From Rhinolophus ferrumequinum (taxonomy: Eukaryota > Chordata > Mammalia > Chiroptera > Rhinolophidae): a stretch of 64,000 nucleotides of DNA. The notes under the pieces are model-generated. The model was not told where the DNA came from. It did no database searches and saw nothing but the letters and a program-made list of their open reading frames with translations. Shown here in pieces: positions 46,626 to 58,854 of this stretch (the first letter of the stretch is position 1; each line of letters starts with the position of its first letter). Made by a program: the position numbers and the translations under genes. The stretch lies in the NCBI RefSeq assembly GCF_004115265.2, contig NC_046307.1, positions 22,631,191-22,695,190 on the forward strand, read 5' to 3'.

Positions 46626-48515
46626 AGGTGGGACCAGAAGCACGATCTCATTGGAAAAGGGCAGCGGGGGGTTGTCCTGGAGTGTTTGTGTAGCAGGCAC
46701 AACTGAGACTGGCTTTCTAAAGGTGCAGAAACGTACATTTTCTCTAATGCGTGAAGACGGCTGTGGACGGGGGCAGTGCCGGGACTGTGTTGTGGTGGTT
46801 AGGGCTCGAGCCTCCAAGTTCGGGCTTTTACTGCAGTGGCTGTTACTCTCCTTGTCTTATGGATGGGCCACTCGAGGCACAGAGAGAATCAGTGCTACGT
46901 TCCAGGTCCCACAAAGAGGGCAAGAGGTACAATCAGAGAGAGAAAGGGGGGGGGGTCTCCTCTAGTTCTAGCACGAGGGATGGAGGTCAGGATCGGAGCC
47001 CACTGTCTACCCTGCTGTTCTTTTCTGCCTCAGTGTCCCCGAGGTACTGCCCAGGAGCCCAAGGGCTTTCCTGACGCAGCGTTCCCCTATATTTCTCAGT
47101 GGGAAACCGAGAGCTGGGGAGGACCAGGGACTTGCCCGCACAGGCCCACACACTGACAGTGGAGACCAGATCCCAGAGCTGTCTCTGTTCTGACCAGGGA
47201 AGGCTTTGTTTCCCGCAAACGGCCGCCCCTCACCTTTGGCAGGCTGGGTAGCTGGAGCCCTCAGGCTGGCCCAGAGCAGTGCTGGGGGGCAGAGATGGGT
47301 GTGTGCTGGGGAGAAAGCTGCCAAGGAGGGGTGGGGCAGCTTCCAAGGGGAAGAATGCCAAGAAGCCCAAACCCCAGACGGAAACCAAATGTATTTTCTA
47401 GGTCCTGAGAGGATATTTAGAACAATGGAAGTAGGATGGGGGAAGTTGGACTACAAAAAAGTCTTCTTGATATCCTTAAAAAAAAAAAAAAAAAAAGTAA
47501 AGTCTTTAGGTTTGACTTTTGTTTTTCTGAAGGATGTTTATGTAACTTCCTGAAGCAGGATCCCAGGGCCCCTCAAAGTTTGTCAGATGCTGTTGTGTCT
47601 CTTGACTCAGGCCTTTGGGGCTAGGAAGGACTTGATCGGGTAGTCTCCCCATTTTACAGTTGGTGGAACTGAGGCCCTCCGAGGAGGGAGGTGCCTGCTT
47701 GAGGTTGCACAGTGAGGCAGCAGAAGACTTGGGACTAGAGTGTGGGTCTTCCAGTGCCTTGCAAGGGGCTGTTGGCTTGACTTACCACTCCCGGGGGCCC
47801 AGCTGGCATGGAGGTTGGACAGGAGCTGTGGAGGGGTCCCCCTGGGAAACACTCTGAGCTGCTGGGTTCGGGACAAGGCCAGGTCTGGTCTGGAGTGAGC
47901 TGGGCCCACTGGATGGTGACTTGCATGGTTGGGAGGAGGCTGGGATGGTTTGCATGGTGATGCCACCCCTGTCCAGATGCTGGGGCCCAGCTGTGCGCCT
48001 TCTGCCCAGCAGCTGGGATCTGTGAGTCATACCCAGTGGGTGCCGAGGCGAGGGTTATTGTATGTCGTGATTCATTCTGTTCTCCCAGCCCTGAAGGGAT
48101 GACTAGGCCCTGAGCCTAATTCATGCTCAGGCCTGTGGACTTAAGCGGCGATGCGTTTGGGCTCCAAGTTTACCGATATGAGGGGGACCAGAGGGATTGG
48201 GGAAGTCCCTCTCCTCTGCCACCTTCTATCTCTTGATCCTATGTATCCTACGATCTTTACCCATCCATTCTCATCAATGCAGGGATCTGTAAGTCCCCGA
48301 AATCATATGCAACATTTTGGAGGCATTTCTGTGCAGTCTTTTTCTGCAGACAGGAGTCCACAGGTTTCATCAGGTTGTCAGGGGACTCAGCGTCCCCGGC
48401 AGTGCTGACAAGAGGGCGGGGCTGCATCCTGCACCACAGGCTTGAGAGAAGGCCGGTGAAGAGGCAGTGTGGTCCTAGGAGAAAGGAGCCTGCGGGTAGT
48501 GCAGGTTCAGAGTGT
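46626..48515. other. Presumed intron, no gene seen; small MIR scraps
   Basis: Minus-strand MIR scraps lie at 46850-46925 (tgtcttatggatgggccact) and 47645-47745 (cattttacagttggtggaac). An A-run of 18 is at 47478-47495. Frames on both strands overlap and are unremarkable. Confidence 0.4.
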
Positions 48516-48519
48516 GGTC

Positions 48520-48745
48520 TCAGAGGCCACGGATGGATCCTAAGCCGGTACTGTCACTTGTGAGCTGCGTGACTTGTGAGTTACTGTGTCTGCTTCAGTT
48601 CCCCAGTTATACAACGGGAAGAATACGAATAGTTATCTCACGGTGTGATAGGCCTTTAAATAAGATAATGCACGTAAAGAACTTATCCCAGTGCCTGGTA
48701 CAAAGCAATCGCTTGGTAAAAGTTTGCTATCATTCTCAGTTCCAG
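48520..48745 (+). mobile_element. MIR SINE
   Basis: ctaagccggtactgtcactt, gtgagctgcgtgacttgtga, ttcagttccccagttataca and cagtgcctggtacaaagcaa follow MIR order to the end. Confidence 0.7.
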
Positions 48746-49425
48746 CTCTCTGTTAATTTGCGGTGTGATCCTGTTAAGTGTCTTGTCCTGGGGTCTTGGT
48801 CTCCCCATCCAGCTCTGCACTCTGTGGTGGGCTTTCCAGGACTCTCTGTTGAACAAGGTTGGAGAGTGGGGTGGGTGGGAGGGAGGGGGAACTCCTCTGC
48901 ATTCTGGGATTCCCTAGCCCCAACCCCCTCCCTCCCCCCTGCCTTTGTCCTGAAGCAGGGTTATGTAACCAGCCAGGCCTGGCCAGGCAAGACACGGTTC
49001 TCAGCCTCATTTTTTTTTTTTTTTTTGTCTCCATTGTCTCTTCCTCTCCCTTCCCCCAATGGAGCTGTTGCATTAACTGACCTGTTCTTCAAGCTCTGGG
49101 GATGAAATCGAACCTGTGCTATTCTGCCACCAATTGATTTAGTCCGGAGGTTTGCTGGGCAGGTGGCCCCTCATGGGGACAGACAGAGCTGAGCCTTTGT
49201 GCCTGCTTTGGGGACAGAGACAGGGATTCCTTTATAGGAGGAAAGGCAGGTCATAGGCAGGAGGTGGGGGGCTTGTTCCAGCAAGTACACCCACCCCCTC
49301 CCCAGGACTCCCTCCCCAGGCGTGCTCTCCCCATCCTTTCAGCCCAGCACTAAGGCCTCCTCTTCCAGGAAGCCTTCCCTGGTATCACAGCTGGAGGGAA
49401 ATCAGCCTCTGCTGAGTTCCACAGC
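48746..49425. other. Presumed intron, no gene seen
   Basis: A T-run of 17-18 at 49009-49026. Near 49340-49385 cactaaggcctcctcttcca with ggaagccttccct is a forward L2 piece. Confidence 0.4.
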
Positions 49426-49429
49426 ATGT

Positions 49430-49615
49430 TCTCTGTCCCTTTTAAGCAAACAGAGGCCACAAACTGGCAGGCCACATCCGCCCCACAGGCACATTTTGCT
49501 TGGCCCGTGCCAAAAGTTGCCTACAGGAGATTTTACATAAATATTCCTATTTCTGGCTTTACTTCAAAAATTGGAAGATCAGAAAACTTTGAGCTTCCAT
49601 TCTCCAGTGGTCGCT
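49430..49615. mobile_element. hAT-type DNA transposon fragment
   Basis: aggccacatccgccccacag, aaaagttgcctacaggagat, tttctggctttacttcaaaa and attggaagatcagaaaactt are words of a MER-type hAT element. The family is not certain. Confidence 0.4.
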
Positions 49616-49619
49616 ACTA

Positions 49620-49905
49620 GAGATGAAGCACACATCCTCCACTTTGCCCCAACCCCACCCACCACTTTGCATATGGTCTTTCTGGCCCTCTAGGCATGAG
49701 TTTGCAACCCTACTCTGATGGCAGGGAATGCTTTCTCTCCTGCGTTGTAGTGTGGTACCTCTTCTGTCTGCTCTGTAGGCTCTTTGAGGGTGGTGCAGGG
49801 TGAGGGACTGACTTGTCTCTGCATCCCTTAAAGCACTGTGCTCAGGCTCAGGGCCGTGTATACAGCAGGAGGATAATAAGTGCTTCCTTTATGAACGAAG
49901 GGGTG
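49620..49905 (+). mobile_element. L2 3' end
   Basis: gctctgtaggctctttgagg, gtgagggactgacttgtctc, tgcatcccttaaagcactgt and gataataagtgcttccttta follow the L2 terminus. Confidence 0.6.
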
Positions 49906-51050
49906 GCAGTGGAGCTCCCCGCCTGCTGTGAAGGTTCCGTTTAATAGAGGCTCTGGATCTGCCTGCCCTGTGGCCCTTGAATCCTCTCCCACATAAGCTG
50001 TGGCTGCTTAGCCACTGACCCAGACACCTTCTTAAGCTGCGGATAAACAGTCACTGAAAGTGTCCCCATGCTGCAATACGACCAAGGAGAGGAACATTTC
50101 ACCTGCAACTGTCCCCACGGTTCACTGTCCCAGAGGAATTGGAGGAGTGCTCAGGGAGAAGGGAGGAGGGGATCAGCAGCCTTCAGAGGACATCGAGTCC
50201 AGACCTCTGCATCCTGCGGGGATGGGGGACAGGGACGAGAGGGTCATTTCAGGTGTTTGCTAGACTGGGCTTCCTCTCCTTGGGGCCTTTCTCTGCTTTG
50301 TTCTCCTTCTAGAGTAGTGCTTTATCCATTAGCTCCTTTATCCAGCTGTCTGTCCAGCTAAGGTTTATTTCACTCTTTTTATTGAAATCCTAACCATCCC
50401 CTGAGGCCAGCTAAGACATCTCCTCCTGGAAGAGGTCTTAGTTGAAAGGCTGCAATTGCTCTGGGTACAAGAAAAACCTGGGAAGCTTCTAAAAAAATGC
50501 ATATAGATTTCTGTTCCCTGTCTTTGATCGCTTCAGTTTTGGGAACAGTCTCCCTCGCCTTTCAGACAGGAGGGTCCGTAGACACGCTTTGAGGACCCCC
50601 AGGGCTGCTAGGGAGGACCCCTGGGTGGCAGTTGTACTCTGTGACATCTATGTGCCCCTTTCCCTCTCTGGGCTCCTCCTTCACCCCTGCACTAACATGC
50701 TGGGCTCTTCGCGATGGTTGTGGCTGAAAGTTCCTTGTGAGCCACGAAAGAGGGGATGGGGCAGGCGCCAGTGTCTGGGTGGAGTGAGGACCCCACTCCT
50801 GGCCCCACCCTGGCCAGGCTGAGGAGGATTTCAGCGTCTTCAGGCACCAGCTCAGGAGAAGAATCACCTGATGTCAGGGGAGGAGGCAGGCTGAGAGCCT
50901 GGATCAGAGTGGGCATGGACTGGGTCCCTGGTGACTGGGTCCCTCAGGCCCCGCAGGGAGGGCCTGAGCCCGGGGAGGGTGGAGGACTGGCTTGGGCGGG
51001 CTCGTGACCTGGCCACAGGCCGAGGGACACTGTGTTATGTGATTCTGTGG
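49906..51050. other. Presumed intron, no gene seen
   Basis: Around 50460-50515 gaaaaacctgggaagcttct with aaaaaaatgcatatagattt resembles a MER5-type piece. The frames have no recognisable content. Confidence 0.35.
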
Positions 51051-51054
51051 CAGG

Positions 51055-51195
51055 TAGGCTGAGGCTTCAAGTGCAGGCCTGGACAAGCCGTTTACAGATG
51101 GGTAAACTGAGGTACATAGAGGAAGGGACCTTCCCAACGTCACCTATGAGTACATGGGAAGTCGGGCCTGGACTCCAGGTCTTCTGACTCCCAGG
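51055..51195 (-). mobile_element. MIR fragment
   Basis: ccgtttacagatgggtaaac (51089), tgaggtacatagaggaaggg and gggcctggactccaggtctt are reversed MIR. Confidence 0.55.
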
Positions 51196-51955
51196 CAAGG
51201 CCACACGCCTTTGTTCCCCGCCCCCCCTCGCAGGGTCAGTGCCCGGATCACTCAGCTGGGATAATCATCTGATTGTCTGTGATGACCTCGAGGCTAGGGC
51301 CTGGAATAGTGAAGCCACCATCCTCACAGCTGCCCTGGAGGCATGAAACCACTTGGGTTGCAAATTACCCCTCAAACAACATCCATTCCCCCCTCCTTTT
51401 TTTCCTGTAAACTGTTGCCGATGGGCCAGCTGCCTCTGTGCCCATTTCCGCCTGGCACTGGGCTTCACACTCTTTATTCGGAGAACAAAGCTTCCTTCTG
51501 ATGGTCCTGCTGACAACAGGAAAAGGGCAGGCGTGGCACTGGGCCTCCCTTCTCCACCTCCTCTTGCTGGGAGCATGGGTCAGCCTTCGTCAGATGCCCG
51601 ACCAGCAGCTCCGGGGGGCTGGGAGGGAGGAGAGCAACAGGCCACTCCGTGTTCCTGCTGGTGGCTGCAGCTGCCGTGTGGGCCCAGCTGTCAGGCCCAG
51701 AAGTTCTCCTCCAGTGGCCAAAAGGGTGGGCAGAGGCATCGGACAGGGACCGATGTAATTGCCCTGTTCTGATCTAAGCCGTCAATTGTCCCAAGACAGG
51801 ATGGGGATTTGGCCGGGCACAGTTCATATGACAACCCTCTGGGTTTCAGCCAGCACAGGTGGGGTACCAAATTGGCTTCCACGTCACCCAGGTCTCTTAG
51901 GGGGCTGCAGAAACTGTAAGGTGTGTCCAAAGGAGGAAGGCAGTGGTCCCTCATG
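51196..51955. other. Presumed intron, no gene seen
   Basis: Unique sequence with a 139-codon frame (51353-51772) and a 106-codon frame overlapping in another phase; neither has a recognised motif. Confidence 0.35.
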
Positions 51956-51959
51956 CAAT

Positions 51960-52368
51960 GATCCTTTTAAAGCATCTCTATTGTTCCGGGCACTGGAGCA
52001 CAGCAGTGAACAAAACAGACCGAGTCTCTGTTTTGGACGTGGGACTGACTTTCTAGTGGACGGGATAGAATCAACAAACCAACAAATACTAACTCAGCAC
52101 TAGCTGTTTGTCAGGTCGTGAGAAGTACCTGCAAGCACGATACAGCTAGTCGGGGGTAAAAAGTGTGACTTGAGGGAATGGCTCTGCTGTGTGGGGCGGT
52201 GGTCTTGGAAAGTCTGGTAAGTAGACTTCAGAAGGGAGAGGGGGAGCCATGGGTTATCTGGGGAAGGACATTCCAGGTAGAGGGAACAGCATCCCAAAGA
52301 CTCTGAGGCAGGAGGGTACGGGCTGTGCTTGAGGAACGTCAACGAGGCTGGTGTGGCTGGGGCAGGAA
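51960..52368 (-). mobile_element. L2 LINE, 3' part
   Basis: ctattgttccgggcactgga, gcacagcagtgaacaaaaca, gggaaggacattccaggtag (52260) and agagggaacagcatcccaaa are reversed L2. It is cut by the minisatellite and resumes at 52549. Confidence 0.7.
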
Positions 52369-52548
52369 GACCGCGCGCCATCCTGGTGGGACATGGGCCT
52401 CCTGACCCAGCGAGACCGCGCGCCATCCTGGTGGGACATGGGCCTCCTGACCCAGCGAGACTAAGCGCCATCCTGGTGGGACATGGGCCTCCTGACCCAC
52501 CGAGACTAAGCGCCATCCTGGTGGGACATGGGCCTCCTGACCCAGCGA
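52369..52548. repeat. 45-bp minisatellite, four tandem copies, inside L2
   Basis: Units start near 52369, 52414, 52459 and 52504. The core gccatcctggtgggacatgg followed by gcctcctgaccca is identical in all four. Variation is confined to the junction: ccgcgc in copies 1-2, ctaagc in copies 3-4, and one cccag/cccac change. Because 45 is a multiple of three and the core lacks stops, frames stay open on both strands. Confidence 0.95.
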
Positions 52549-52860
52549 GAGGACTTGACTATTTAGTCTGAGTAAAGGGGAAGCTGCTGAGGGCTTGGGC
52601 CAAGGTCAGATTTGTTTCAACCTCCATTTGAGAGGGATCGTGTGGGCTGTTGCCTGGGGAAGAGACGAGGGGGAAGCTGGAATCTGACCAGGAGACTGCT
52701 GCTGTCACGTGGATGAGGGAGAAACTCAGCGTGGGGTTGGTCAGGGAGGCAACCAGGGGTTGGCTTCTGCATTGATTTTGCAGGATGAACTGATGGATTC
52801 GATGGGGGTGTGAGAGAAAGAGGGTGTCAGTGGCAAGGTTTCTGGCCTGAGGACAGTGTT
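52549..52860 (-). mobile_element. L2 LINE, interior part
   Basis: ccaaggtcagatttgtttca, gctggaatctgaccaggaga, tgatggattcgatgggggtg and ggcaaggtttctggcctgag continue the reversed L2 beyond the minisatellite. Confidence 0.6.
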
Positions 52861-53064
52861 GGCCTTTATTAAGCCAGGGAAGGTTGCAGGGCAGCCGGCT
52901 TGGGGAGAGAAATGGAGATTTCGGGTCAGAGGTGTTAGGTTGGTGCTTATACTGTGCTAGGGGCACATGGGTAGAGATCGGTCCTGCGCCTTGGTTTCCC
53001 CTCCTGTACCTAGAAGTGTTGAGCGGGCCCAGGGTTCTGAGGGTGGCAGGGGGCACTTCAGGAG

Positions 53065-53315
53065 GCCGCATAGCACAGTGCTTAGCCTCCTGACTTGGAG
53101 CTTAGGTGTAGAGGTGAATCCTTTCTCTGCCAGTGGCACAACCTCTTGGCTGTGAGACTCTGGGCGACCTAATCTCTCTGAGCCTCAATTTTCTCATCTG
53201 TGAAGATGGGCAAACCATAGTACCCACGTCACATCCTGGGCTTACTGCGAGGGTTCAATGAGAAAATGTGCACCAAGCACTTAGCAAAGGCCCTGTGCAC
53301 ATACCACATCCAGTT
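53065..53315 (+). mobile_element. MIR SINE
   Basis: Nearly full length: catagcacagtgcttagcct, tgtgagactctgggcgacct, tgagcctcaattttctcatc and agcacttagcaaaggccctg. Confidence 0.75.
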
Positions 53316-54330
53316 AACAGGTTGTTAGTAACAGACCCGTGTAGTGGGTCAGGTTAAGGGGCTTTGCCTGGTGGGTGGTAGGAGCCATGGAAGATTATTG
53401 AGTGGGAGCATGTTACACATGTGGTTTGAAAGGACAGCTGTGAGTGTGGAGACTTGGGCTGGGTCCTCTTGGCAAGTCCCTGAGTCCCTCCCACTGAGGG
53501 CTGGCCCTGATGGACTCCCTCACCCTTCCCCACCCGAGGGTCTTCACTGACTTGGTGTGGGTAGCCTCTGCCATGCACGGGTCCCTCAGGATGGGTCATT
53601 TTCCCTAAGGTCTCCTACAGGACCCCTTGTCTCTCCGTCCCAGTGGCTGACCTGAGGGGCATTGAGAGGCAGGTGACGTCGAGGGGACTTGAGTTGTATG
53701 TAGGGCTCTGGACAGTGCTGGCAGGGGCAGGGCAGGCGTGGAGTGGCATTCCACTGGGCACTTGGATATGACCTCGGTTCCTGGTCTGGGTCCAGGCTGG
53801 ATGGCGCTTGCTGCTGTGGAGCCATGGAGAGGTTGACAGAGGCGTAATGTGGCCTCCTGAGGACCCACACTTCAGTGGTGCCCAGGCATGCCAGTTCGGC
53901 CCTGAGCTTTTGCAAGCCCGTTTCCCAGCAGTTGAGTCATGCCAGGACGGCCAAGGACATTTTAGAGTCCCCCAGGGCTCCCAGCCAGGCTGTCACCGAG
54001 CATTGCTTGTTTTCCCAGGGTCCAAGCATTTTTAGGAACGGAGGGGGCTCTGGGCTCCAGGGACTTTTCTCAACAGCTGGGTAAATTGAGAGAGAGAGCA
54101 AGGCACTTGACCAAGGTCTCACAAGGCCGCCTTCCTCCTATCTGTCACCTCCCTCTGTTCCCATGTCCCTTGCTCAGACTCCTGGCTTCCTGCCCGGACC
54201 TTTGTAACAACCTCCGTCTTGTGGGCTCTCCAAGAGCTTTGTTTGTCCTGCTATTATCATTATCTTCCTATAACCTGCCAGGCACTCACACTATTCGAGT
54301 GAGTCTGGTCTCCTGGCCTCTCTAGTCCCA
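53316..54330. other. Presumed intron, no gene seen
   Basis: Possible reversed L2 at 53340-53400. The remaining frames shadow each other without recognisable motifs. Confidence 0.35.
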
Positions 54331-54334
54331 GACG

Positions 54335-54600
54335 GAGCAGTGCAGCACAGAGGTTCTGCGCTCAGCCCCCAGAGCCAGACTGACCTCGGTTCGAATCCCA
54401 ACTCTGCCCCTTCATAGCTTGGTGACCTGGGGCAAGATGCATCACGTTTCTGAGCCTCAGTGTGAAATGAAAACAGTAGCAATACTTAATTTAGGAGGAG
54501 AGTATGATGGTTAAAGGAGATAACATCCGAAGTCCTGGGTATAATACCTGCCCAGAGTGAAGCTCTCAACAATGGCCATTGTTGTTATAATATAAAGGCC
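54335..54600 (+). mobile_element. MIR SINE
   Basis: agtgcagcacagaggttctg, acctcggttcgaatcccaac, ggtgacctggggcaagatgc and ctgcccagagtgaagctctc mark all parts of MIR. Confidence 0.8.
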
Positions 54601-55105
54601 CATCAATGCTGATTGCACTGGAAAGACAAGGGCATAGAGGGAAGACAAAGCCCTGGGCCAGGAGGCAGGAGATGTGGGTTCCAAATTCACTCTGCAACAC
54701 CGTCTCACCGTGTGCTTTTTGGGAAGTCACTCCTCCGCTGGGAACGCCACTTTCCTCATTTGAGAAAGAAGTCCCTGTTATGTTCCTATAAAGTTGTCAT
54801 GTGATGCCCAAGCAACGTCTGTGAAAAAGCTTTGCATCTGTGTAGTGATTTAAAAACGGCATGGCGGTGGCTGTGGTGTGCTGATGGTGATGAGGACATT
54901 GTAGCCACAGCAGTGGATCACTGGCTGGGCTGGAGGCTGGTCAGCCTGCAAATGCTCAACGCCCACACAGGCTTCCCATCCCCGCCTGCTGCAGGCCTCC
55001 GCCAGCCTGCCTTTCCCATCAGCCTGAGCACTGGACATTCAAAGATGTGGGAGGTGCAAAGACCTGATGGCATCCTCCAGGCCCGAGTGGGTTTTGGGTG
55101 GTCTG
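54601..55105. other. Presumed intron, no gene seen
   Basis: At 54655-54730 agatgtgggttccaaattca with ctctgcaacaccgtctcacc is a worn plus-strand MIR. Nothing else is defended. Confidence 0.4.
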
Positions 55106-55109
55106 TGGC

Positions 55110-55290
55110 TGATGCCGTGGAAAGCAGGGATTAAAGCCAGACCCAGGTTTGAATCTCAGCTAAGCCCTTCCCAACCGGGAGCTGGAGCAAGTTGCTACAT
55201 TTCCAGGAGCCTCAGTTTCCACATTTGTAAGATGAGGCCCTGCTGAAGCGGAGCCGAGTATTTAGCCAAGGGCCCAGCACCAGTTCCGTC
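55110..55290 (+). mobile_element. MIR SINE
   Basis: agccagacccaggtttgaat, ctcagctaagcccttcccaa and gagcctcagtttccacattt are in MIR order. Confidence 0.7.
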
Positions 55291-56865
55291 GTCGAGGTTG
55301 TATAATGTGTTTTCCGCCTGGAGTGTAGTGACTGATGGATTTATGGAAATGGGGAGTTGGAGGCCATCGTGCCCATTTCTGGGATGAGCTGTGGTGGTCG
55401 GTTATGCTCCCTACGGAATTGCCTAGCTTACAGTTAGGAGGACCCTTGGAGCACCTGGCACTCTTCCATTTTATAGGTGAGCAAAGCAAGACCCAGAAAG
55501 GAACAGTGAGAGGGGCTTGCCTGAAGTCACTTGCAGGTGGGATTAGGTTGGGACTAGGGTGACACTAGTGAGGCCCCTAGAGCCACCTTGAAGGAGAGTT
55601 CGCCCTCAGGTGCCACTGTGAGGTGGCACTCAGGCCCAGCCTCATGCAGCTATAACAGCACCTGAGAGGGTTAGTGTCGTGCCTGCTGCCTTGCTTGCCT
55701 TACTGTAGCCTGGTCTAGGACTAGAAGTGTGGTGTCCTGATCCCATGAACTGTTCTCTGATCCGTGGGGTGCCGGGACAGCTGCGAGGCTCACCAAGAAA
55801 CCTGCAATCCATAGACCACCGGCTCTCTGCTCTCTAGCTGTCTGTGCTCCAGAGAAAGCGAGGCCCTCCTGCCCACTGCCCCCACCTCCCACTTCCTTCC
55901 CCGCCGGCGGTGCCTCTGTGGAAGCTTATTGAGCCCCTCACCACCGAGGCATGTTGGCGGTGGACTCCTGTGGCAGTGACAAGCCTCAGGGAGTCTGGAG
56001 GGACGAGGCTACTTTCTCATGGACCTTGGGTCTCAGCAGGCCCCCGTGTGGTGCCCTCCAGGCCTCCAGAAGATGAGGGGGCTTCTGCAACTCCAAGGGC
56101 TTCAAAGCTTTCCCTCTCTCTGCATCGCCCCCAGCACACCTGGCTTCCCTCCGCTCTGTTCACAGGGCCTGGAGCCTTTCAGTTTCCCCAAGGCTTCCGT
56201 GTCTTCCTGGCAGCCTGGTCTGGGAGCATCCAAGTGGGTCAGTCTCCCCATCACCACCATTGGGCCTGCTGGCTGGGCCTCAGGTGACTTGTTAAGCGGT
56301 GGCCAAGGCTGCATGCTCATCCCTGCAGGGGTTCCTCGGATTTATCTGGGGCTGACAGCATCCTAGGCCACCCTCATGGTGTGACGTGAGGGGGCCTGGG
56401 ACAGTCGCCCCCGTCTTCATACCCCAGCCCCATGCCTACAGGCATACCATCTTTCGTTTCTCCTGCTGCTCTTGGGGCCTGACATTCTGCCCTTAGCAAG
56501 CTGCCTTGTGCTCTTGTTGGCATCCTCTAAAAAGGCAAATACCCTTGCAGGTGGACGCTCCTCCATGTTTGCTGCTGAGAAGCGAACCCAGGCCAGCCTG
56601 GCCCTTTTCCAGCCGCCTGTGTGACCGTGGCCAGGTTGCTTCTCCTCTCTGGGCTGTGGAAGGCCCTTTTCAGCTCTAAGCCCAGACACTCTGGCATGGA
56701 TTCTGCCCCCTCCACACTGACAGTCCCCCTCCTTCCTCCTGTGCAGGTGTGGAGGGGGCAGGAGCCGGGGCAATGGGAACGGCCTGGCAGCTGGGCTGCA
56801 GTGGGGCGGGGGCCAAAAGCCAGTGTCACAGATGACTTGACCACCAGCTGGCCCCAATAAGTCCC
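55291..56865. other. Presumed intron, no gene seen; MIR scrap
   Basis: A minus-strand MIR scrap is at 55465-55560 (cattttataggtgagcaaag). The 147- and 146-codon frames between 55844 and 56857 have no domain that I recognise. Confidence 0.4.
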
Positions 56866-56869
56866 TCTT

Positions 56870-56960
56870 CCTCCTTGTCTCAGGACAGGTGGGGAAACTG
56901 AGGCCGGGAGTGGGGGAGGGCCTTGCTTTAGATCACTTGGGAAGTCAGGCAGAACTGCAG
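56870..56960 (-). mobile_element. MIR fragment
   Basis: gacaggtggggaaactgagg (56884) with ccgggagtgggggagggcct is a short reversed MIR core. Confidence 0.45.
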
Positions 56961-58050
56961 CCAGAGCCAGGTCATGGTTTCTGCCAGTGAGGTTCCCTCC
57001 ACTCCTGGCTGCCATCTTGAGGGGAACCAGGGGCCCGTCAGCAGGAGGGTCGGGGACATGCTTTCTCTTCTTCTGTGGAAGACGCTGCCAAGACAGGAAT
57101 CCCTGCCTGTTGTGGGGATCCCTGGGCGGAGGGCTGAATTAGACAGGACATTCTCTTCCTGATATCCAGGAGGTAGAGGCTGCTGACCTCTGATAAAGGA
57201 CATGGGGTGGGGTCTGGAAGCTTCCGAGAATGTGGTTGGTGGCTCAGGGTGCCCTAGGGCCACCTCCTCTCCTTCCCTCCCGGGGAGAGGGCTGGGCCAA
57301 CAGTAATGCCATTTGTCCTGGCTCTGGGATTAGGTGCGGCCGTGCTAAGTGAGGAGTGTGGAGCCATGGAGAGGACGCGGTGAAGTGAAGTGTTGCTGAG
57401 CGGCTGCTGCCTGGAGCTCTGGTGGGTCTTGGCATTGTCTCCCCAGCCTCCCCGTGCCTCTGACCACAGCCCCTGCGGCTCTCCCTCCTGTCCAGTCCTC
57501 CCAGGTCTGTCTGCATGTACGTGTACATGCAGTGTATGCACGTTCATACCCATGCAGGCAGGGCCCGGGGCGCAGAGGTGGGGGCAGGCTGGCCCCGGAG
57601 CCTGGTGTGGGACCCTGTCTGCCTTCAGGACCAGAAGCAGGTTCCTCCAGTGTTCCCCCAGGGCCACCCCAGGCTGACCTGGCAGATTGGAGGAGAAGGA
57701 GGCTGTGGCTGAGGGATGGGAAGGAAGAGCTCTGTCTTTTGCAGCTTCTCCTGACAGCTCTGCAAGTCCACCAAGCTACCTGAAGCCAACAGGTCTGAAG
57801 TTAGAGCTTTACCGCAGGACCGTAGGGAGAGTTGGAATGGTAAGGTCCCCGGGTGCTCAGATGTTACATTCGTGGCTTCAGTCCTATCTAAACCTTGAGC
57901 TCCACAGCTGGAGGGTCCTCTAGAGGGTTTCCATGTCCTTAACTTGGGGACTAGTCACAATCACCCTGAATTTGGCGCCTGTCTGGGGTAGAGTCCACTA
58001 ACAGCCTTCATTGTATTCTCAAAGGGTTCTGTAACCCCAGGAGGTCACAA
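56961..58050. other. Presumed intron, no gene seen; contains a palindrome
   Basis: The perfect palindrome at 57511-57532 is the main structure. Open frames of up to 137 codons on the minus strand are unsupported. Confidence 0.4.
57511..57532. repeat. 22-bp near-perfect palindrome
   Basis: ctgcatgtac (57511-57520) pairs exactly with gtacatgcag (57523-57532) across a 2-bp centre. A looser tgcatg/catgca echo continues to 57560. Confidence 0.9.
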
Positions 58051-58054
58051 ACGT

Positions 58055-58190
58055 CTGGTCTAGTCCACTCCCCTTATTGTCCAGTTGAGGAAACAGAGGC
58101 TCAGAGATGGGAAGGATCGAGCCCGGAGGCGCACAGGGAACGAGTTGGAGGCACTGGGACGCTGATGTGGACGCCAGGCCCACGTAGATT
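58055..58190 (-). mobile_element. MIR fragment
   Basis: cccttattgtccagttgagg, aaacagaggctcagagatgg and gcgcacagggaacgagttgg are reversed MIR. Confidence 0.6.
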
Positions 58191-58850
58191 TTGGTTTCTG
58201 CATCTGTGAAATGGATGCCCCCAAATATGCCTGCTTCTCAGAATCTCTCAGGGGGCAGCTGGCGACTTGGGTGGGCATGTGGGAAGGCAGGCGCTGGGTC
58301 TGACCGGGGTTTTGCGGCTCCTCTGCAGGGGTGTCAGACCGGGGAGAAGTTCAGAGCATGATAAACTTGTTTCTACTTCATTAGGAATACATGACAAATA
58401 AATGAGGTCACCAGGGGGAAGTGCTTGCTATAATACCTGGTGTGCAGCAACACGTGAGGCAGGCTGCTCACCATCGCCCTCCTTGTCGGCTCTGATCTGA
58501 GATCTCCTGTTTCTGACCCCCACTCCTGTATCTCTTTGCCCTTCCTTAGCACTGAGGCAGCCCCCCTTTCTCATGTGGGGTACCTGCCTGCCAGCCTGCC
58601 TGGGATGACAGAGGCCCCTGGGTCAGGGGAAGGTGAGGATCTGCTGGCTGAGGTCCTGCCTTCCTGGGGACCTGCGGTGCCCCTTGTGCCAGTGAAGGCT
58701 TTCCGGTTGCAGGAGAAGCTGGGTCAGCCTGCCTTTCGCAGCCGGGGCTGGTCACCTGCAGGAAGCTTCTCTCTGGATACTGTCTGGGCTGCAGAACTAG
58801 CTTAAGAATGGTGTGGAATGCTGGACAGCAGGACCATATAGGGGTTACAA
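58191..58850. other. Presumed intron, no gene seen
   Basis: A tail-like MIR piece is at 58380-58450. An 89-codon plus-strand frame (58536-58805) has no recognised content. Confidence 0.35.
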
Positions 58851-58854
58851 GAAG

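Noticed and set aside
52369-52548. Regular direct repeats that could suggest a CRISPR array
   Set aside because: The units abut with no unique spacers, and the host is a mammal. It is a minisatellite.
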